Shown here one piece after another: positions 14,516-24,303 of a DNA stretch of 34,756 nucleotides. The notes beneath the pieces are model-generated. The model was not told the DNA's origin. It saw nothing but the letters and a program-made list of their open reading frames with translations, and ran no database searches. Position 1 is the first letter of the stretch. Every line of letters starts with the position of its first letter. The position numbers and the translations under genes were made by a program. Origin of the DNA: Clostridia bacterium. Lineage in GTDB: Bacteria; Bacillota; Clostridia; Christensenellales; Borkfalkiaceae. Where the stretch lies: NCBI GenBank assembly GCA_017457225.1, contig JAFTHW010000005.1:1-34756 (forward strand). The letters run 5' to 3'.

Positions 14516-16597
14516 TTAGTCTTTCTTACCGCGTTTCTCAACGATATCCTTCGAGATGCTGGAAGGAACTTCGTTGTAGTGGTCGAACTGCATCGTGAAT
14601 TGACCACGACCTTGCGTTCTCGAACGGAGCTCCGTTGCATAACCGAACATTTCGGAAAGAGGGATCTCCGCGTCGATGATCTTCGCGCCGTTTCTGTCGT
14701 CCGTACCAAGAATCGTACCGCGACGGCCGGAAACGTTACCCATCAGGTCGCCGAAGTAATCTTCGGGCGTGATGATTTGCACTTTCATAATGGGTTCGAG
14801 GAGTACGGGATTCGCTTTTGCAACACCGTTCTTGAAGCCCATCGAACCTGCGATCTTGAACGCCATTTCGGACGAGTCGACTTCGTGATACGAACCATCG
14901 TAAACGACAACCTTGAAGTCCACGATTTCGTAGCCTGCAAGATAACCGTTCTTCGCCGCTTCCTGAATACCCTTGTCGATTGCAGGGATATATTCCTTGG
15001 GAATGGAACCGCCTACCGTAGCGTCTTCAAACGCATAGCCTGCGCCCGGTTCTTGAGGAATCAAGCGAAGCTTACAATGACCGTACTGACCTTTACCACC
15101 CGATTGACGCTTGTACATACCTTCCGCTTCCACTTCTTTGCGGAACGTTTCTCTGTACGCAACCTGGGGAGCGCCGACATTCGCTTCCACTTTGAATTCT
15201 CTCAAAAGTCTGTCTACAATAATGTCAAGGTGCAATTCGCCCATACCTGCGATAATCGTCTGACCCGTTTCCTGATCGGTATACGTCTTGAACGTAGGGT
15301 CTTCCTCTGCAAGTTTAATGAGCGCTAACGTCATTTTTTCCTGACCTGCTTTCGTCTTGGGTTCCAAGGAAAGCTGGATAACGGGTTCGGGGAATACCAT
15401 CTTTTCGAGAATGATGGGATGCTTTTCGTCGCAAAGCGTATCGCCCGTCGTCGTGTACTTCAAACCTACGATCGCGCAGATATCCCCCGAGCAAATTTCG
15501 GGAATATCCTTTCTTTCGTTGGAGTGCATCTGTACCAAACGACCAACTCTTTCTTTCTTTTCTTTCGTGGAGTTATACACGTAAGAACCTGCGGACAAAA
15601 CGCCCGAATACGCGCGGAAATACGCGAGCGAACCTACGAACGGGTCGGTAGCGATCTTAAACGCAAGACCTGCGAAAGGTTCGTCGTCCGACGTCTTTCT
15701 AACCTCTTCTTCATCCGTCTTGGGATTGACGCCTTTTACGTGGTCAACGTCCAAGGGGCTGGGAAGGAAATTGATAACGGCGTCAAGCAAGAACTGTACG
15801 CCTTTGTTTTTATAGGACGAACCGCAAAGCATAGGAACCGCTTCCATCTTCAAGCAACGTGCGCGAAGACCTGCGATGATTTCCTCTTCGGACAAATCCC
15901 CTTCTTCAAAGTATTTTTCCATAAGCTCGTCGCTTGCGGAAGCTGCTTCTTCGATGAGTTTTGCTCTGTATTCGTTTGCGAGATCCATCATATCCGCGGG
16001 AATAGGCTCTTTACGGAAATCCTTACCGAGGTCGTCATAGTAAACTTCGGCTTCCATACGGATCAAGTCGACGATACCCTTGAACGTCTCTTCTTTGCCG
16101 ATAGGCAACTCGATAAGAACGGGGTTTGCGCCGAGTCTTTCACGGATCATTTTTTCTACGCGGAAATAGTCCGCGCCGTTGATATCCATCTTGTTGACGT
16201 AAGCGATACGGGGAACGCCGTAGTTGTCCGCCTGACGCCATACCGTTTCGGATTGGGGCTCAATGCCGCCCTTTGCGCAGAACGTAGCAACAGCGCCGTC
16301 GAGTACGCGGAGGGAACGTTCCACTTCTACCGTGAAGTCAACGTGACCCGGCGTATCGATAATATTGAAGCGGTGACCTTTCCAAACGCAAGTGGTAGCA
16401 GCGGACGTAATCGTAATACCGCGCTCCTGTTCCTGCGCCATCCAGTCCATAACCGCCGTACCTTCGTGCGTATCGCCGATCTTATGGGTTTTACCCGTAT
16501 AGAACAGGATACGTTCACTCGTCGTGGTCTTACCGGCATCGATGTGCGCCATAATACCAAAATTTCTGGTATGTTGTAAATCAAATTCTCTGGCCAT
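14516..16597 (-). CDS. fusA: elongation factor G
   Basis: Ribosomal translocase GTPase. The P-loop AHIDAGKT is at residues 17-24, switch II is DTPGHVDF and the base-recognition motif is NKMD. At 693 residues it has the normal length and all five domains, with the domain IV/V region including [20 protein letters not shown]. The ATG follows AGAGAGG. It starts 12 bp after the rpsG stop, consistent with a shared rpsL-rpsG-fusA message. Confidence 0.99.
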   Translation of the reverse strand: MAREFDLQHTRNFGIMAHIDAGKTTTSERILFYTGKTHKIGDTHEGTAVMDWMAQEQERGITITSAATTCVWKGHRFNIIDTPGHVDFTVEVERSLRVLDGAVATFCAKGGIEPQSETVWRQADNYGVPRIAYVNKMDINGADYFRVEKMIRERLGANPVLIELPIGKEETFKGIVDLIRMEAEVYYDDLGKDFRKEPIPADMMDLANEYRAKLIEEAASASDELMEKYFEEGDLSEEEIIAGLRARCLKMEAVPMLCGSSYKNKGVQFLLDAVINFLPSPLDVDHVKGVNPKTDEEEVRKTSDDEPFAGLAFKIATDPFVGSLAYFRAYSGVLSAGSYVYNSTKEKKERVGRLVQMHSNERKDIPEICSGDICAIVGLKYTTTGDTLCDEKHPIILEKMVFPEPVIQLSLEPKTKAGQEKMTLALIKLAEEDPTFKTYTDQETGQTIIAGMGELHLDIIVDRLLREFKVEANVGAPQVAYRETFRKEVEAEGMYKRQSGGKGQYGHCKLRLIPQEPGAGYAFEDATVGGSIPKEYIPAIDKGIQEAAKNGYLAGYEIVDFKVVVYDGSYHEVDSSEMAFKIAGSMGFKNGVAKANPVLLEPIMKVQIITPEDYFGDLMGNVSGRRGTILGTDDRNGAKIIDAEIPLSEMFGYATELRSRTQGRGQFTMQFDHYNEVPSSISKDIVEKRGKKD

Positions 16598-16609
16598 AAC
16601 TTACCTCTC

Positions 16610-17080
16610 TTAGAATCTGAAATGAGCAAATGCTTTGTTCGCTTCAGCCATTCTATGCGTGTCTTCTTTCTTCTTAACCGAACCGCCTGCGTTGTTGTAA
16701 GCGTCCATCAACTCTGCAGCGAGGCGCTTCGCCATTTCTCTTTCGCTTCTCTTTCTCGTGTTGATAACGATCCAACGAATTGCAAGAGTCTGACGTCTTT
16801 CAGGTCTGATTTCGATAGGAACTTGATAGTTAGCACCACCTACACGGCGAGCTTTAACTTCAACGACAGGCATAACGTTTTCCATAGCCTGATTGAAAAC
16901 TTCCATAGGGTCCATATTCAATTTCTCCCCCATGATTTTGAATGCTTCGTAAACGATGGTCTGCGCCGTACCCTTTTTACCGTCAAGCATAATCTGATTG
17001 ATAAGCTTGGTTACGACCTTGCTGTTATACATAGGATCGGGCAGAACGTCTCTTTTAGGGACATTACCTCTTCTGGGCAT
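16610..17080 (-). CDS. rpsG: 30S ribosomal protein S7
   Basis: Primary 16S rRNA-binding protein of the 30S head. The 156-residue length and the start [16 protein letters not shown] are typical, and the C-terminal [15 protein letters not shown] is complete. The start at 17080 has AAAGGAGG upstream; the frame is open for 34 codons before it without a ribosome binding site. The spacer to rpsL is unusually long at 271 bp. In many bacteria S7 represses its own operon by binding the rpsL-rpsG spacer; whether that happens here is open. Confidence 0.98.
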   Translation of the reverse strand: MPRRGNVPKRDVLPDPMYNSKVVTKLINQIMLDGKKGTAQTIVYEAFKIMGEKLNMDPMEVFNQAMENVMPVVEVKARRVGGANYQVPIEIRPERRQTLAIRWIVINTRKRSEREMAKRLAAELMDAYNNAGGSVKKKEDTHRMAEANKAFAHFRF

Positions 17081-17351
17081 GTTTTTATCCTCCTTTAAAT
17101 AATTTTTGATAAGGGCATTACCCTTCAGTACAGCTATCGCGCTACCTTTCGGAGTGCGAATCTTCTGCAACAAAAGTTGCATACTGCCTACTTTTATTCG
17201 GGGCTTTCAAGCTATATTCCGATGCAAGTAGGTCTTTTGCGTTTTGGTTTCAGTCTTAAAACGCAACCGACTTTCGGGATGTTTTCGAGTTCCCGTTCTC
17301 GGTCGAATCGGCAAATGCCGTTCAACGCTCCGTTGCAGCGTATCTTCCCTA
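17081..17351 (-). other. long rpsL-rpsG spacer with hairpins
   Basis: Most bacteria have a short spacer here; this one is 271 nt. It contains a perfect 9-bp hairpin, TTGCGTTTT with AAAACGCAA (17237-17266, 12-nt loop), and a smaller one, TGCAAC with GTTGCA, near 17175. Neither has a U-tract. I see no promoter with two good boxes and no convincing small gene. It may hold an S7 binding site or an mRNA processing site. Confidence 0.5.
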
Positions 17352-17723
17352 TTACTTAGGACGCTTTGCGCCGTATTTGGAACGGGACTGCTTACGGTTT
17401 GCTACGCCGGCCGTATCGAGAGCGCCGCGGATGATGTGGTAACGTACACCGGGCAAGTCTTTTACACGTCCGCCTCTGATCAGAACGGAGCTGTGCTCCT
17501 GAAGGTTGTGACCTTCACCGGGGATGTAAACCGTACCTTCCTGCTTATTCGTAAGACGCACACGTGCGATCTTTCTCATAGCAGAGTTAGGCTTCTTAGG
17601 AGAAGTCGTGGTAACGGACAAACATACGCCGCGCTTCTGAGGGCAGTTATCCAAAATAGGACTCTTGGATTTGTACGTGATTCTCTCTCTGCCTTTTTTG
17701 ATAAGCTGATTGATAGTAGGCAT
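17352..17723 (-). CDS. rpsL: 30S ribosomal protein S12
   Basis: Decoding-centre protein of the small subunit. The 123-residue protein has the conserved loop [11 protein letters not shown] (PNSA at 45-48) with lysine at the position where changes give streptomycin resistance, so it looks like the sensitive wild type. The second conserved loop, [14 protein letters not shown], is intact. The start has AAGGAGG at 7 nt. It is the first gene of the str cluster, with a promoter about 150 bp upstream. Confidence 0.99.
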   Translation of the reverse strand: MPTINQLIKKGRERITYKSKSPILDNCPQKRGVCLSVTTTSPKKPNSAMRKIARVRLTNKQEGTVYIPGEGHNLQEHSSVLIRGGRVKDLPGVRYHIIRGALDTAGVANRKQSRSKYGAKRPK

Positions 17724-17873
17724 GTATTTGACCTCCTTGTAAAAATTTGGAATATATTTTCTTGAAATTGCCCTTACCGCAACTTCAAAGAAAGCGATTT
17801 TAGGTTGCTTGTCCGCCTATTCCCCTGCACTTTACCGCAAAAGGGCATAGTACGCCCAAAGAGCAACGATATC

Positions 17874-17903
17874 ATTTTAGCACGCTCTTACAAGCTTTGT
17901 CAA
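17874..17903 (-). promoter_or_regulatory. promoter of the str cluster
   Basis: TTGACA (17898-17903), an 18-bp spacer and TAAAAT (17874-17879). The roughly 145-nt leader contains a GGGCG/TGCCC hairpin near 17845 and two copies of TTGCGGTAA; no known riboswitch was recognised. Confidence 0.75.
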
Positions 17904-17960
17904 CCGTTTGAGCGAACTTTTTTTCAAAGTTTTTCCTTTTTTTTCGCTTTTTTATACTTT

Positions 17961-17996
17961 TTTAAAGAAAATCCACGCCGCCGCGTGGATTTTCTT
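17961..17996 (-). terminator. terminator of valS
   Basis: Stem GAAAATCCACG with CGTGGATTTTC (17967-17994) and a 6-nt loop, followed on the minus strand by TTTAAAAAAG. It lies 8 bp after the valS stop. Confidence 0.8.
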
Positions 17997-18001
17997 ACTT
18001 T

Positions 18002-20626
18002 TTAGCTCAATTCTGCAAGCTGCGCCTGACATTTCTCTTTCATATCTTGATACTTCTTGACTTTTTCAAGCTCCGCATCCACCAATTTCTTGGGCGCTTT
18101 GCTCACAAAGTTCTCGTTGGACAGTTTTCCTTGCGCTCTTGCAATCTCTCCGTCGATGCGTTCGACCTCCGCCGTTAATCTCGCCTTTTCTTTTTCCAAA
18201 TCGACGAGTTCGCCTAAAGGAACGTAGATCTGCGCAATCTCCGTAACCGCCGAAACTGTCTTGCCGCCCGCGTCCGTCGCGCTTTCCACGAACGTCAACT
18301 CACTTGCGCCCGAAAGCTTCATAATACAGTCTTTGTTGAGCTGAATCAATCTCTTGCTTTGGGTGACGACGTACAGCTCCACTTTCTTGGACGGAGGACA
18401 ATCCGCCTCCTTTTTCATCGCGCGGACCGCTTTGATAATCTCCATAACGCCCTCGAAAGCCTTTGCCTCTTTTTTGTACGCCATCTTGGAGTTATATCTG
18501 GGGAAGTCCGCCGTCATAATACTGCCCTTCTTCCCGGGCAAGTTCGCGTAAATTTCTTCCGTAACAAACGGGATAAACGGATGGAGCAGTTTTAAAGCGC
18601 TCTCCAACACGAAACACAATACCGACAACGCGTCCGACTTTCTACCCTCGTCCTCGCCGTAGAGCGCGGGCTTGGACAGCTCGATATACCAATCGCAGAA
18701 ATCGTCCCAAACGAAATCGGAGATCAAATCGCTCGCCACGCCCAACTCGTATTTGTTGAGATTGTTCGTCACTTCGCGGATGCAGTTCTGGAGTTTGGAA
18801 ATGATCCATTTATCCGCAGGAGCGAGTTTTACGTTTTCGATGGGAGAGATGTTCTTACCCTCCACATTCATCAACACAAAACGCGCTGCATTCCACAGCT
18901 TGTTGATAAAGTTTCTGCAAGCCTCCACTTTCGTATCCGAATAACGGGTATCGTTCCCGGGAGCAATACCGCGAAGCAGAGACAAGCGCAACGAGTCTGC
19001 GCCGTACTTTTCAATCACTTCCAACGGATCGATACCGTTGCCGAGGGACTTACTCATTTTTCTACCCTTTTCGTCACGGACGATACCGTGGATCAGGACG
19101 TCGTGGAAAGGTACTTTGCCCGTATGCTCGATGCCCGAGAAAATCATTCTCGCTACCCAGAAGAAAATGATGTCGTAACCGGTTACAAGTACGTCCGTAG
19201 GATAGAAATACTGATAATCAGGCGTTTGTTCGGGATAGCCGAGCGTAGAGAACGGCCAAAGCGCCGAAGAGAACCACGTATCGAGTACGTCTTCGTCTTG
19301 ACGGAGGCTCGCGCCGCCGCAATCGGGACATACGGTAGGATCTTCTTTCGAACAGATCACTTTTCCGCAATCTTTACAGTACCATACGGGAATACGGTGT
19401 CCCCACCAAAGCTGACGGGAAATACACCAATCTCGTACGTTTTCCATCCAATTATAATAAATTTTGGAGAAACGCTCGGGCACGAACTTGACTTTGTTCT
19501 TCATAACCGCCGCGATCGCAGGCTTTGCCAAAGGCTCCATCTTTACAAACCATTGTTTAGAAACGATGGGCTCGACCGTCGAATGACAACGGTAGCAATG
19601 TCCTACGTTGTGCACGTGCGGTTGAATTTTTACGAGATTGCCGAGCTCTTTTAAATCGTTTACGATCTTTTTACGCGCTTCATATCTATCCAACCCGTTG
19701 TACGCGCCCGCCTTTTCGTTCATCGTGCCGTCGTCGTTCATAACGCGGAGCACGGGCAAATCGTGACGCTTACCCACTTCAAAGTCGTTGGGATCGTGCG
19801 CGGGCGTAATCTTTACGCAGCCCGTACCGAACGCGGGATCTACGTATTCGTCCGCCACCACGGGGATCTCTCTATCCGTCAAAGGCAAACGGAGCGTCTT
19901 GCCTACGAGGGATTGATATCTTTCGTCGTCGGGATGTACCGCTACCGCCGTATCCCCGAGCATCGTTTCGGGGCGAGTCGTCGCGACAACGACGGACGTC
20001 GAGCCGTCCGTTGCGGGATAACGCAAATGCCAAAAATTCCCCTCTTCTTCCGCGTACTCTACTTCCGCGTCCGAAAGCGCCGTTTTACAGCAAGGACACC
20101 AGTTGATGATACGGTTGCCCTGATAAATCAGCCCTTTTTCATAAAGGTTTACGAATACCTCGCGAACGGCGCGGGAACATTGATCATCCATTGTAAACGC
20201 TTGACGGGACCAATCGCACGACGTACCCATTTTACGCTGTTGGAGCATAATACGGTTACCGTACTGTTCTTTCCACTCCCACGCGCGCTTTAAGAATCCG
20301 TCTCTGCCGAGATCCGCTTTGGTATAGCCCTCCGCTTTCATTTTTTCCACGATTTTGACTTCCGTAGCAATCGAAGCGTGATCGCAACCGGGCAACCACA
20401 ACGCCGCGTAGCCCTGCATACGTTTGAAACGAATGAGCGTATCCTGCATCGTCGCGTCCATAGCGTGCCCCATATGCAGTTGCCCCGTAATATTGGGAGG
20501 AGGCATCATAATCGTAAAAGGAACTTTTTCCTTGTCTATTTGCGCACGGAAAGAACCCGATTGTTCCCAATCGGCGTAAATTCTGTCCTCGAACTCTTTC
20601 GGATTATATGTCTTTTGCATTTCCAT
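18002..20626 (-). CDS. valS: valyl-tRNA synthetase
   Basis: Charges tRNA-Val and edits misactivated threonine. HIGH is present as HMGH (51-54) and KMSKS is intact at 523-527. The editing segment [19 protein letters not shown] is visible, and the C-terminal 65 residues form the Lys/Glu-rich coiled coil typical of ValRS. The 874-residue length is normal. Start choice is uncertain: GGAGTGAG lies 10 to 14 nt before the ATG at 20626, an in-frame GTG at 20641 overlaps that motif, and another ATG lies two codons downstream. Unlike ileS, the leader is short and carries no T-box. Confidence 0.98.
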   Translation of the reverse strand: MEMQKTYNPKEFEDRIYADWEQSGSFRAQIDKEKVPFTIMMPPPNITGQLHMGHAMDATMQDTLIRFKRMQGYAALWLPGCDHASIATEVKIVEKMKAEGYTKADLGRDGFLKRAWEWKEQYGNRIMLQQRKMGTSCDWSRQAFTMDDQCSRAVREVFVNLYEKGLIYQGNRIINWCPCCKTALSDAEVEYAEEEGNFWHLRYPATDGSTSVVVATTRPETMLGDTAVAVHPDDERYQSLVGKTLRLPLTDREIPVVADEYVDPAFGTGCVKITPAHDPNDFEVGKRHDLPVLRVMNDDGTMNEKAGAYNGLDRYEARKKIVNDLKELGNLVKIQPHVHNVGHCYRCHSTVEPIVSKQWFVKMEPLAKPAIAAVMKNKVKFVPERFSKIYYNWMENVRDWCISRQLWWGHRIPVWYCKDCGKVICSKEDPTVCPDCGGASLRQDEDVLDTWFSSALWPFSTLGYPEQTPDYQYFYPTDVLVTGYDIIFFWVARMIFSGIEHTGKVPFHDVLIHGIVRDEKGRKMSKSLGNGIDPLEVIEKYGADSLRLSLLRGIAPGNDTRYSDTKVEACRNFINKLWNAARFVLMNVEGKNISPIENVKLAPADKWIISKLQNCIREVTNNLNKYELGVASDLISDFVWDDFCDWYIELSKPALYGEDEGRKSDALSVLCFVLESALKLLHPFIPFVTEEIYANLPGKKGSIMTADFPRYNSKMAYKKEAKAFEGVMEIIKAVRAMKKEADCPPSKKVELYVVTQSKRLIQLNKDCIMKLSGASELTFVESATDAGGKTVSAVTEIAQIYVPLGELVDLEKEKARLTAEVERIDGEIARAQGKLSNENFVSKAPKKLVDAELEKVKKYQDMKEKCQAQLAELS

Positions 20627-20690
20627 AACTTGTCCACTCACTCCGTTTCTCTTTTCTTTAGAACCCTCTTACCGCTAGTATAGCCTATCC

Positions 20691-20719
20691 ATTATAGTAC
20701 TTTAAAACCCGATTGTCAA
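20691..20719 (-). promoter_or_regulatory. promoter of valS
   Basis: Consensus TTGACA (20714-20719), a 17-bp spacer and consensus TATAAT (20691-20696). Its -35 box overlaps the -35 box of the divergent ABC-transporter promoter. Confidence 0.88.
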
Positions 20720-20742
20720 TTATAAACGACCTCTCATATAAT
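20713..20742 (+). promoter_or_regulatory. promoter of the NMT1-type ABC transporter operon
   Basis: TTGTCA (20713-20718), an 18-bp spacer and TATAAT (20737-20742). It shares its -35 bases with the divergent valS promoter, so the two probably compete for polymerase. Confidence 0.7.
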
Positions 20743-20782
20743 ATATTATTCTAAAAAAATTTTTTAAACCGGGAGTGTTTTT

Positions 20783-21799
20783 ATGAAAAAAATCATCAAA
20801 CGTATTTGTTTGGCGCTCGCCGCCTGCTTTGCAGTTTTGCCTTTCTCCGCCTGCAAAGACGACGGCGACGGAATGACGGTTGTGAAAGTGAACGAAGTTA
20901 CCCATTCCGTCTTTTACGCGCCTATGTATCTCGCTGAATCACTTGGATATTTCGCCGAAGAAAACATAAAGATCGAACTGACAAACGGCGGAGGCGCGGA
21001 CAACGTTATGTCCGCCGTCCTTTCGGGAGATTCTCACGTCGGTTTTTGCGGTCCCGAAGCCGCGTTGTACGTATTGATCGGCGGTTCTACCGACGTGCCC
21101 ACCGTATTCGGTCAGCTCACTAAACGGGACGGCTCGTTCCTCGTGTCCAGAACTCCCGAACCGAACTTCAGCTGGGAAAATCTTCGCGGAAAAGAAATTC
21201 TAGCAGGTCGGAAAGGCGGCGTTCCCGCAATGACGTTCGAGTACGTCCTCAACCAATACGGACTTACCGACGGAACGGATCTCGACCTCAATTACGACGT
21301 AGCGTTCAATTTGATGACGAGCGCGTTTGAAGCGGGTACGGCGGATTACTGTACGATGTTCGACCCCACGGCTTACGAATACGAAGCGGCGGGCAAAGGC
21401 TACGTCGTGGCATCGGTGGGCGAAGCTTCCGGAGAAGTCCCCTACACTTGCTTTATCGCAAAAAACTCGTGGCTTACCAAAAATCAAAAGACAGCGGAAG
21501 GCTTTTTACGCGCCGTCACGAAAGCCGTAAAATACGTCAACGAGACTCCCTCCGCCACCATCGCTCCTTATCTTACGCGATACTTTGCGGGCGTGAGCGA
21601 AGCTTCCCTTGCTGCATCCGTGGAACGTTACCGCGCGATCGACGCTTGGAGAACGGAGCTTTCGATGACGGAAGACAGTTTTAACCGTTTACAGGACATC
21701 ATTGAAAACGCAGGCGAGCTCTCCCGTCGCGCAACGCTCGACGAACTCGTCGACAACACTTACGCGAAAAAAGTATACGGAGAAATTTATACGAATTAA
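20783..21799 (+). CDS. ABC transporter substrate-binding lipoprotein, NMT1/SsuA-like
   Basis: A 338-residue extracytoplasmic binding protein. A lipoprotein signal peptide ends in LPFSAC with the lipid-anchored Cys24. The mature part begins with the family pattern HSVFYAPMYLAESLGYFAEENI, characteristic of the NMT1/THI5 and SsuA/TauA group that binds thiamine pyrimidine precursors, sulfonates or similar small molecules. The ligand cannot be deduced here: there is no thiamine riboswitch in the 40-nt leader and no sulfonatase gene nearby. It is first in a three-gene operon with its ATPase and permease. GGGAG precedes the start. Confidence 0.92.
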   Translation: MKKIIKRICLALAACFAVLPFSACKDDGDGMTVVKVNEVTHSVFYAPMYLAESLGYFAEENIKIELTNGGGADNVMSAVLSGDSHVGFCGPEAALYVLIGGSTDVPTVFGQLTKRDGSFLVSRTPEPNFSWENLRGKEILAGRKGGVPAMTFEYVLNQYGLTDGTDLDLNYDVAFNLMTSAFEAGTADYCTMFDPTAYEYEAAGKGYVVASVGEASGEVPYTCFIAKNSWLTKNQKTAEGFLRAVTKAVKYVNETPSATIAPYLTRYFAGVSEASLAASVERYRAIDAWRTELSMTEDSFNRLQDIIENAGELSRRATLDELVDNTYAKKVYGEIYTN

Positions 21800-21825
21800 C
21801 GACTCTACGTAGGAAGGATACGCAA

Positions 21826-22560
21826 ATGAAAGAAGTTTTACGTTTTGAAAACGTTTGGATGCACTATCATAGTAAACAGGGAGAAACCGTCGCGCTCCAA
21901 GCTCTGGATTTTTCCGTTTTGGAAGGTGAATTCGTTGCCATCATCGGCCCTTCCGGCTGCGGAAAAACCACTCTTTTATCCCTCGCCGCGGGATTGCTTA
22001 TCCCGACAAAAGGTACAGTAAAAACGGACGGCGGCTCCTTTGGATATATGTTACAAAAAGACGAATTATTTCCGTGGCGGACGATTGAAAAAAACATCTT
22101 CCTGCCCCTTGAAATCAAAAAAGCCGATACTCCCGAAAACCGCGAACGCGCCCTTGCGCTCGCAGAGAAATACGGATTAAAGCAATTCCTGAAAGCGTAT
22201 CCGTCCGCTTTGTCGGGCGGAATGCGCCAACGGGCGGCGCTCATACGGACGCTTGCCGTCGACCCCGACGTTCTGCTCCTTGACGAGCCGTTTTCCGCGC
22301 TCGATTATCAAACGCGGCTGTCGGTTTGCGACGACGTTTACAAGATCATTCGGAACGAAAAAAAGACCGCGCTGCTCATTACGCACGACATCAGCGAAGC
22401 CATTTCGGTTGCGGACAAAATTTTCGTTCTTTCCAAGCGCCCTGCCTGCGTCGTTGCTTCACACGCCATTTCCTTCCCCGAATCCGAGCCGTTAAAGCGG
22501 CGGGAAAACGGTGAATTCTCCAAATGGTTTGAAATACTTTGGAAGGAGCTGAACGCATGA
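21826..22560 (+). CDS. ABC transporter ATP-binding protein, SsuB/TauB-like
   Basis: The ATPase that powers import through the neighbouring permease. The 244-residue protein has Walker A GPSGCGKTT (41-49), Q-loop YMLQKDELFPW, signature LSGGMRQRA (about 129), Walker B VLLLDEP (about 150) and the switch histidine in LITHDIS. The FPWRTIEKN context after the Q-loop is typical of the nitrate/sulfonate/taurine subfamily. Its stop codon overlaps the permease start (ATGA), which suggests translational coupling. Confidence 0.95.
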   Translation: MKEVLRFENVWMHYHSKQGETVALQALDFSVLEGEFVAIIGPSGCGKTTLLSLAAGLLIPTKGTVKTDGGSFGYMLQKDELFPWRTIEKNIFLPLEIKKADTPENRERALALAEKYGLKQFLKAYPSALSGGMRQRAALIRTLAVDPDVLLLDEPFSALDYQTRLSVCDDVYKIIRNEKKTALLITHDISEAISVADKIFVLSKRPACVVASHAISFPESEPLKRRENGEFSKWFEILWKELNA

Positions 22561-23369
22561 AAAAAGATCAAACTTTCTCAAAAGAACATTTGCTTTATTT
22601 GCGCGGCGTACGGAATAAGACCGTGTTCGTCAACGTCATTCGCGTCGCCGTACTTCTACTGTTTTTGACGATTTGGGAAATTTCCGCGCAGCTCCAATGG
22701 GTAAACCCGTTTATTACGAGCTCCCCCTCCCGCATCGTAAAAACCATAGCGGGACTCTATCAAGACGGTACGCTTTTCTACCACGTCGGCACGACGCTTT
22801 GGGAAACCCTCGCAGGCTTTTTTATTGCCGTAGCCGTCGGTTACGCCGTCGCGTTGCTACTTTGGTGGAGCGAAGCGTTCCGCAGGATCTCGGAGCCTTA
22901 CCTCGTCGTCTTAAACGCGCTACCAAAAATCGCGCTTGGACCACTCATCATTATTTGGTGCGGTACGGGGAGCAAAGCCATCGTGTTTATGACCGTCCTC
23001 ATAGGCTTGATCGTTGCGATCCTCAATATGCTGAACGGATTTATGGCGACGGACGAAAACAAGATCCGCCTACTCAAATCTATGGGCGCGACCAAGTGGC
23101 AAATCCTGACCAAGCTGGTGATGCCCTCCTCCCTCCCCAATTTTATCTCGATGCTCAAAATCAACGTGGGAATGGCGTGGATCGGCTCGATTATGGGCGA
23201 ATATATCGTCTCCAAAGCCGGCATCGGATATTTGATCGTGTACGGCGGGCAAGTCTTTAAACTCGACCTCGTTATGAGCGCGGTATTTATCTTATGCGTA
23301 CTCGCCGCGCTGATGTACTCCGTCGTAGCGCTTTTGGAAAAGCTGGCGATTAAAAACGACCGTTCCTAA
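22557..23369 (+). CDS. ABC transporter permease, SsuC/TauC-like
   Basis: A 270-residue membrane protein with about six transmembrane segments and the BPD_transp_1 coupling (EAA) loop, visible as KSMGATKWQILTKLVMPSSL followed by LPNFISMLKINVGMAW. It forms the channel for the substrate delivered by the lipoprotein encoded two genes upstream. The ATG overlaps the ATPase stop codon by four bases; upstream in-frame codons lie inside the ATPase gene and were ignored. A hairpin terminator follows. Confidence 0.94.
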   Translation: MKKDQTFSKEHLLYLRGVRNKTVFVNVIRVAVLLLFLTIWEISAQLQWVNPFITSSPSRIVKTIAGLYQDGTLFYHVGTTLWETLAGFFIAVAVGYAVALLLWWSEAFRRISEPYLVVLNALPKIALGPLIIIWCGTGSKAIVFMTVLIGLIVAILNMLNGFMATDENKIRLLKSMGATKWQILTKLVMPSSLPNFISMLKINVGMAWIGSIMGEYIVSKAGIGYLIVYGGQVFKLDLVMSAVFILCVLAALMYSVVALLEKLAIKNDRS

Positions 23370-23386
23370 ATAGGAACGAACTCATA

Positions 23387-23427
23387 CAGCCGTTCTTCCG
23401 CGCGGAAGAACGGCTGATTCTTGTTAT
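23387..23427 (+). terminator. terminator of the NMT1-type ABC operon
   Basis: A 13-bp stem, CAGCCGTTCTTCC with GGAAGAACGGCTG (23387-23416), followed by ATTCTTGTTATT. A second small hairpin, CGTTCCT with AGGAACG, lies at 23361-23378. The T-tract is interrupted. Confidence 0.7.
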
Positions 23428-23430
23428 TCG

Positions 23431-24291
23431 TTATCCCTTGACTGCGCCGCTCGTGATGCCTTCCACGTAATAGCGTTGCATACTCATAAACAGCGTTACG
23501 ATAATCCCGCCTACGACGAACGCGCCGGCGCAAAACACCGTGAAGTTATCATTGAAACTGTTCTTTTCCGCATTGATCATTTTATATAAACCAAGGGAAA
23601 CGGTATATTTCTCCCGATCGCTAATGATCGTATTGACGAAAATGAAATCACACCACGGCGAAATAAACGACGTCAACACCGTATAGACGATAATCGGCTT
23701 CGCCAGCGGCAAAATAATCTTGTAAAAGATCATCGGTTGACTCGCTCCGTCTAAAATCGCTGCCTCCTCCATCGCCCTCGGAATGGTATCGAAAAATCCC
23801 TTGCATATATAATACGACAGCGCCGCGCTCCCCGAATAGACCAAGACGAGCGCCAAAAGCGAGTTCGTCAGCCCCATCGCTTTGAGTATGAAATACACGG
23901 CGATCATACTCATAAACCCGGGGAACATTCCCAAAACCAGCAAAACGTTCATAATGGGACGCCGCATTTTAAAGCGCAACCTCGAGAGGGCGTAACTCAC
24001 CATCAGAATAAAGACGGTCGTCAGCGCGCAAGAACTCACGGACACAATTAGAGTATTGACTAGCCATTTGGAAAACATCGTTTGTTGAAACAGCCGTGAA
24101 AAGTTGCTGAATCCCAACTTTAAATTGTCAGGGAACAACGTATTGATAATGCCCGTGGACGGCGTTACGCGAAAAGCGGTATACACGAGATAGAAAATGG
24201 GCGCGACCCATAATAGACCGAGCAAGCTCAGGATCACGTAAATCGTTCCGTTCGCCGCCTTGCGTCTAAACTTTGCAATCGGTTTACTCAT
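23431..24291 (-). CDS. malG: maltodextrin-type ABC permease, MalG-like
   Basis: The second permease subunit of a carbohydrate (CUT1) importer, 286 residues with six transmembrane segments. The EAA coupling loop reads EEAAILDGASQPMIFYKIILP, and the C-terminus SMQRYYVEGITSGAVKG is the classic MalG ending. The start at 24291 was chosen because GGAGG lies 6 nt upstream; the GTG two codons earlier overlaps it. It follows malF by 12 bp. No MsmX/MalK-type ATPase is encoded here, so the importer presumably borrows a shared ATPase, as is common in Firmicutes. Confidence 0.93.
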   Translation of the reverse strand: MSKPIAKFRRKAANGTIYVILSLLGLLWVAPIFYLVYTAFRVTPSTGIINTLFPDNLKLGFSNFSRLFQQTMFSKWLVNTLIVSVSSCALTTVFILMVSYALSRLRFKMRRPIMNVLLVLGMFPGFMSMIAVYFILKAMGLTNSLLALVLVYSGSAALSYYICKGFFDTIPRAMEEAAILDGASQPMIFYKIILPLAKPIIVYTVLTSFISPWCDFIFVNTIISDREKYTVSLGLYKMINAEKNSFNDNFTVFCAGAFVVGGIIVTLFMSMQRYYVEGITSGAVKG

Positions 24292-24303
24292 ATCCACCTC
24301 CGT

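Noticed and set aside
13169-16579. Long open frames on the plus strand opposite tuf and fusA
   Set aside because: They mirror highly conserved genes, have no ribosome binding sites or promoters, and their residue content (rich in Arg, Val, Phe, Asn) is typical of antisense shadows.
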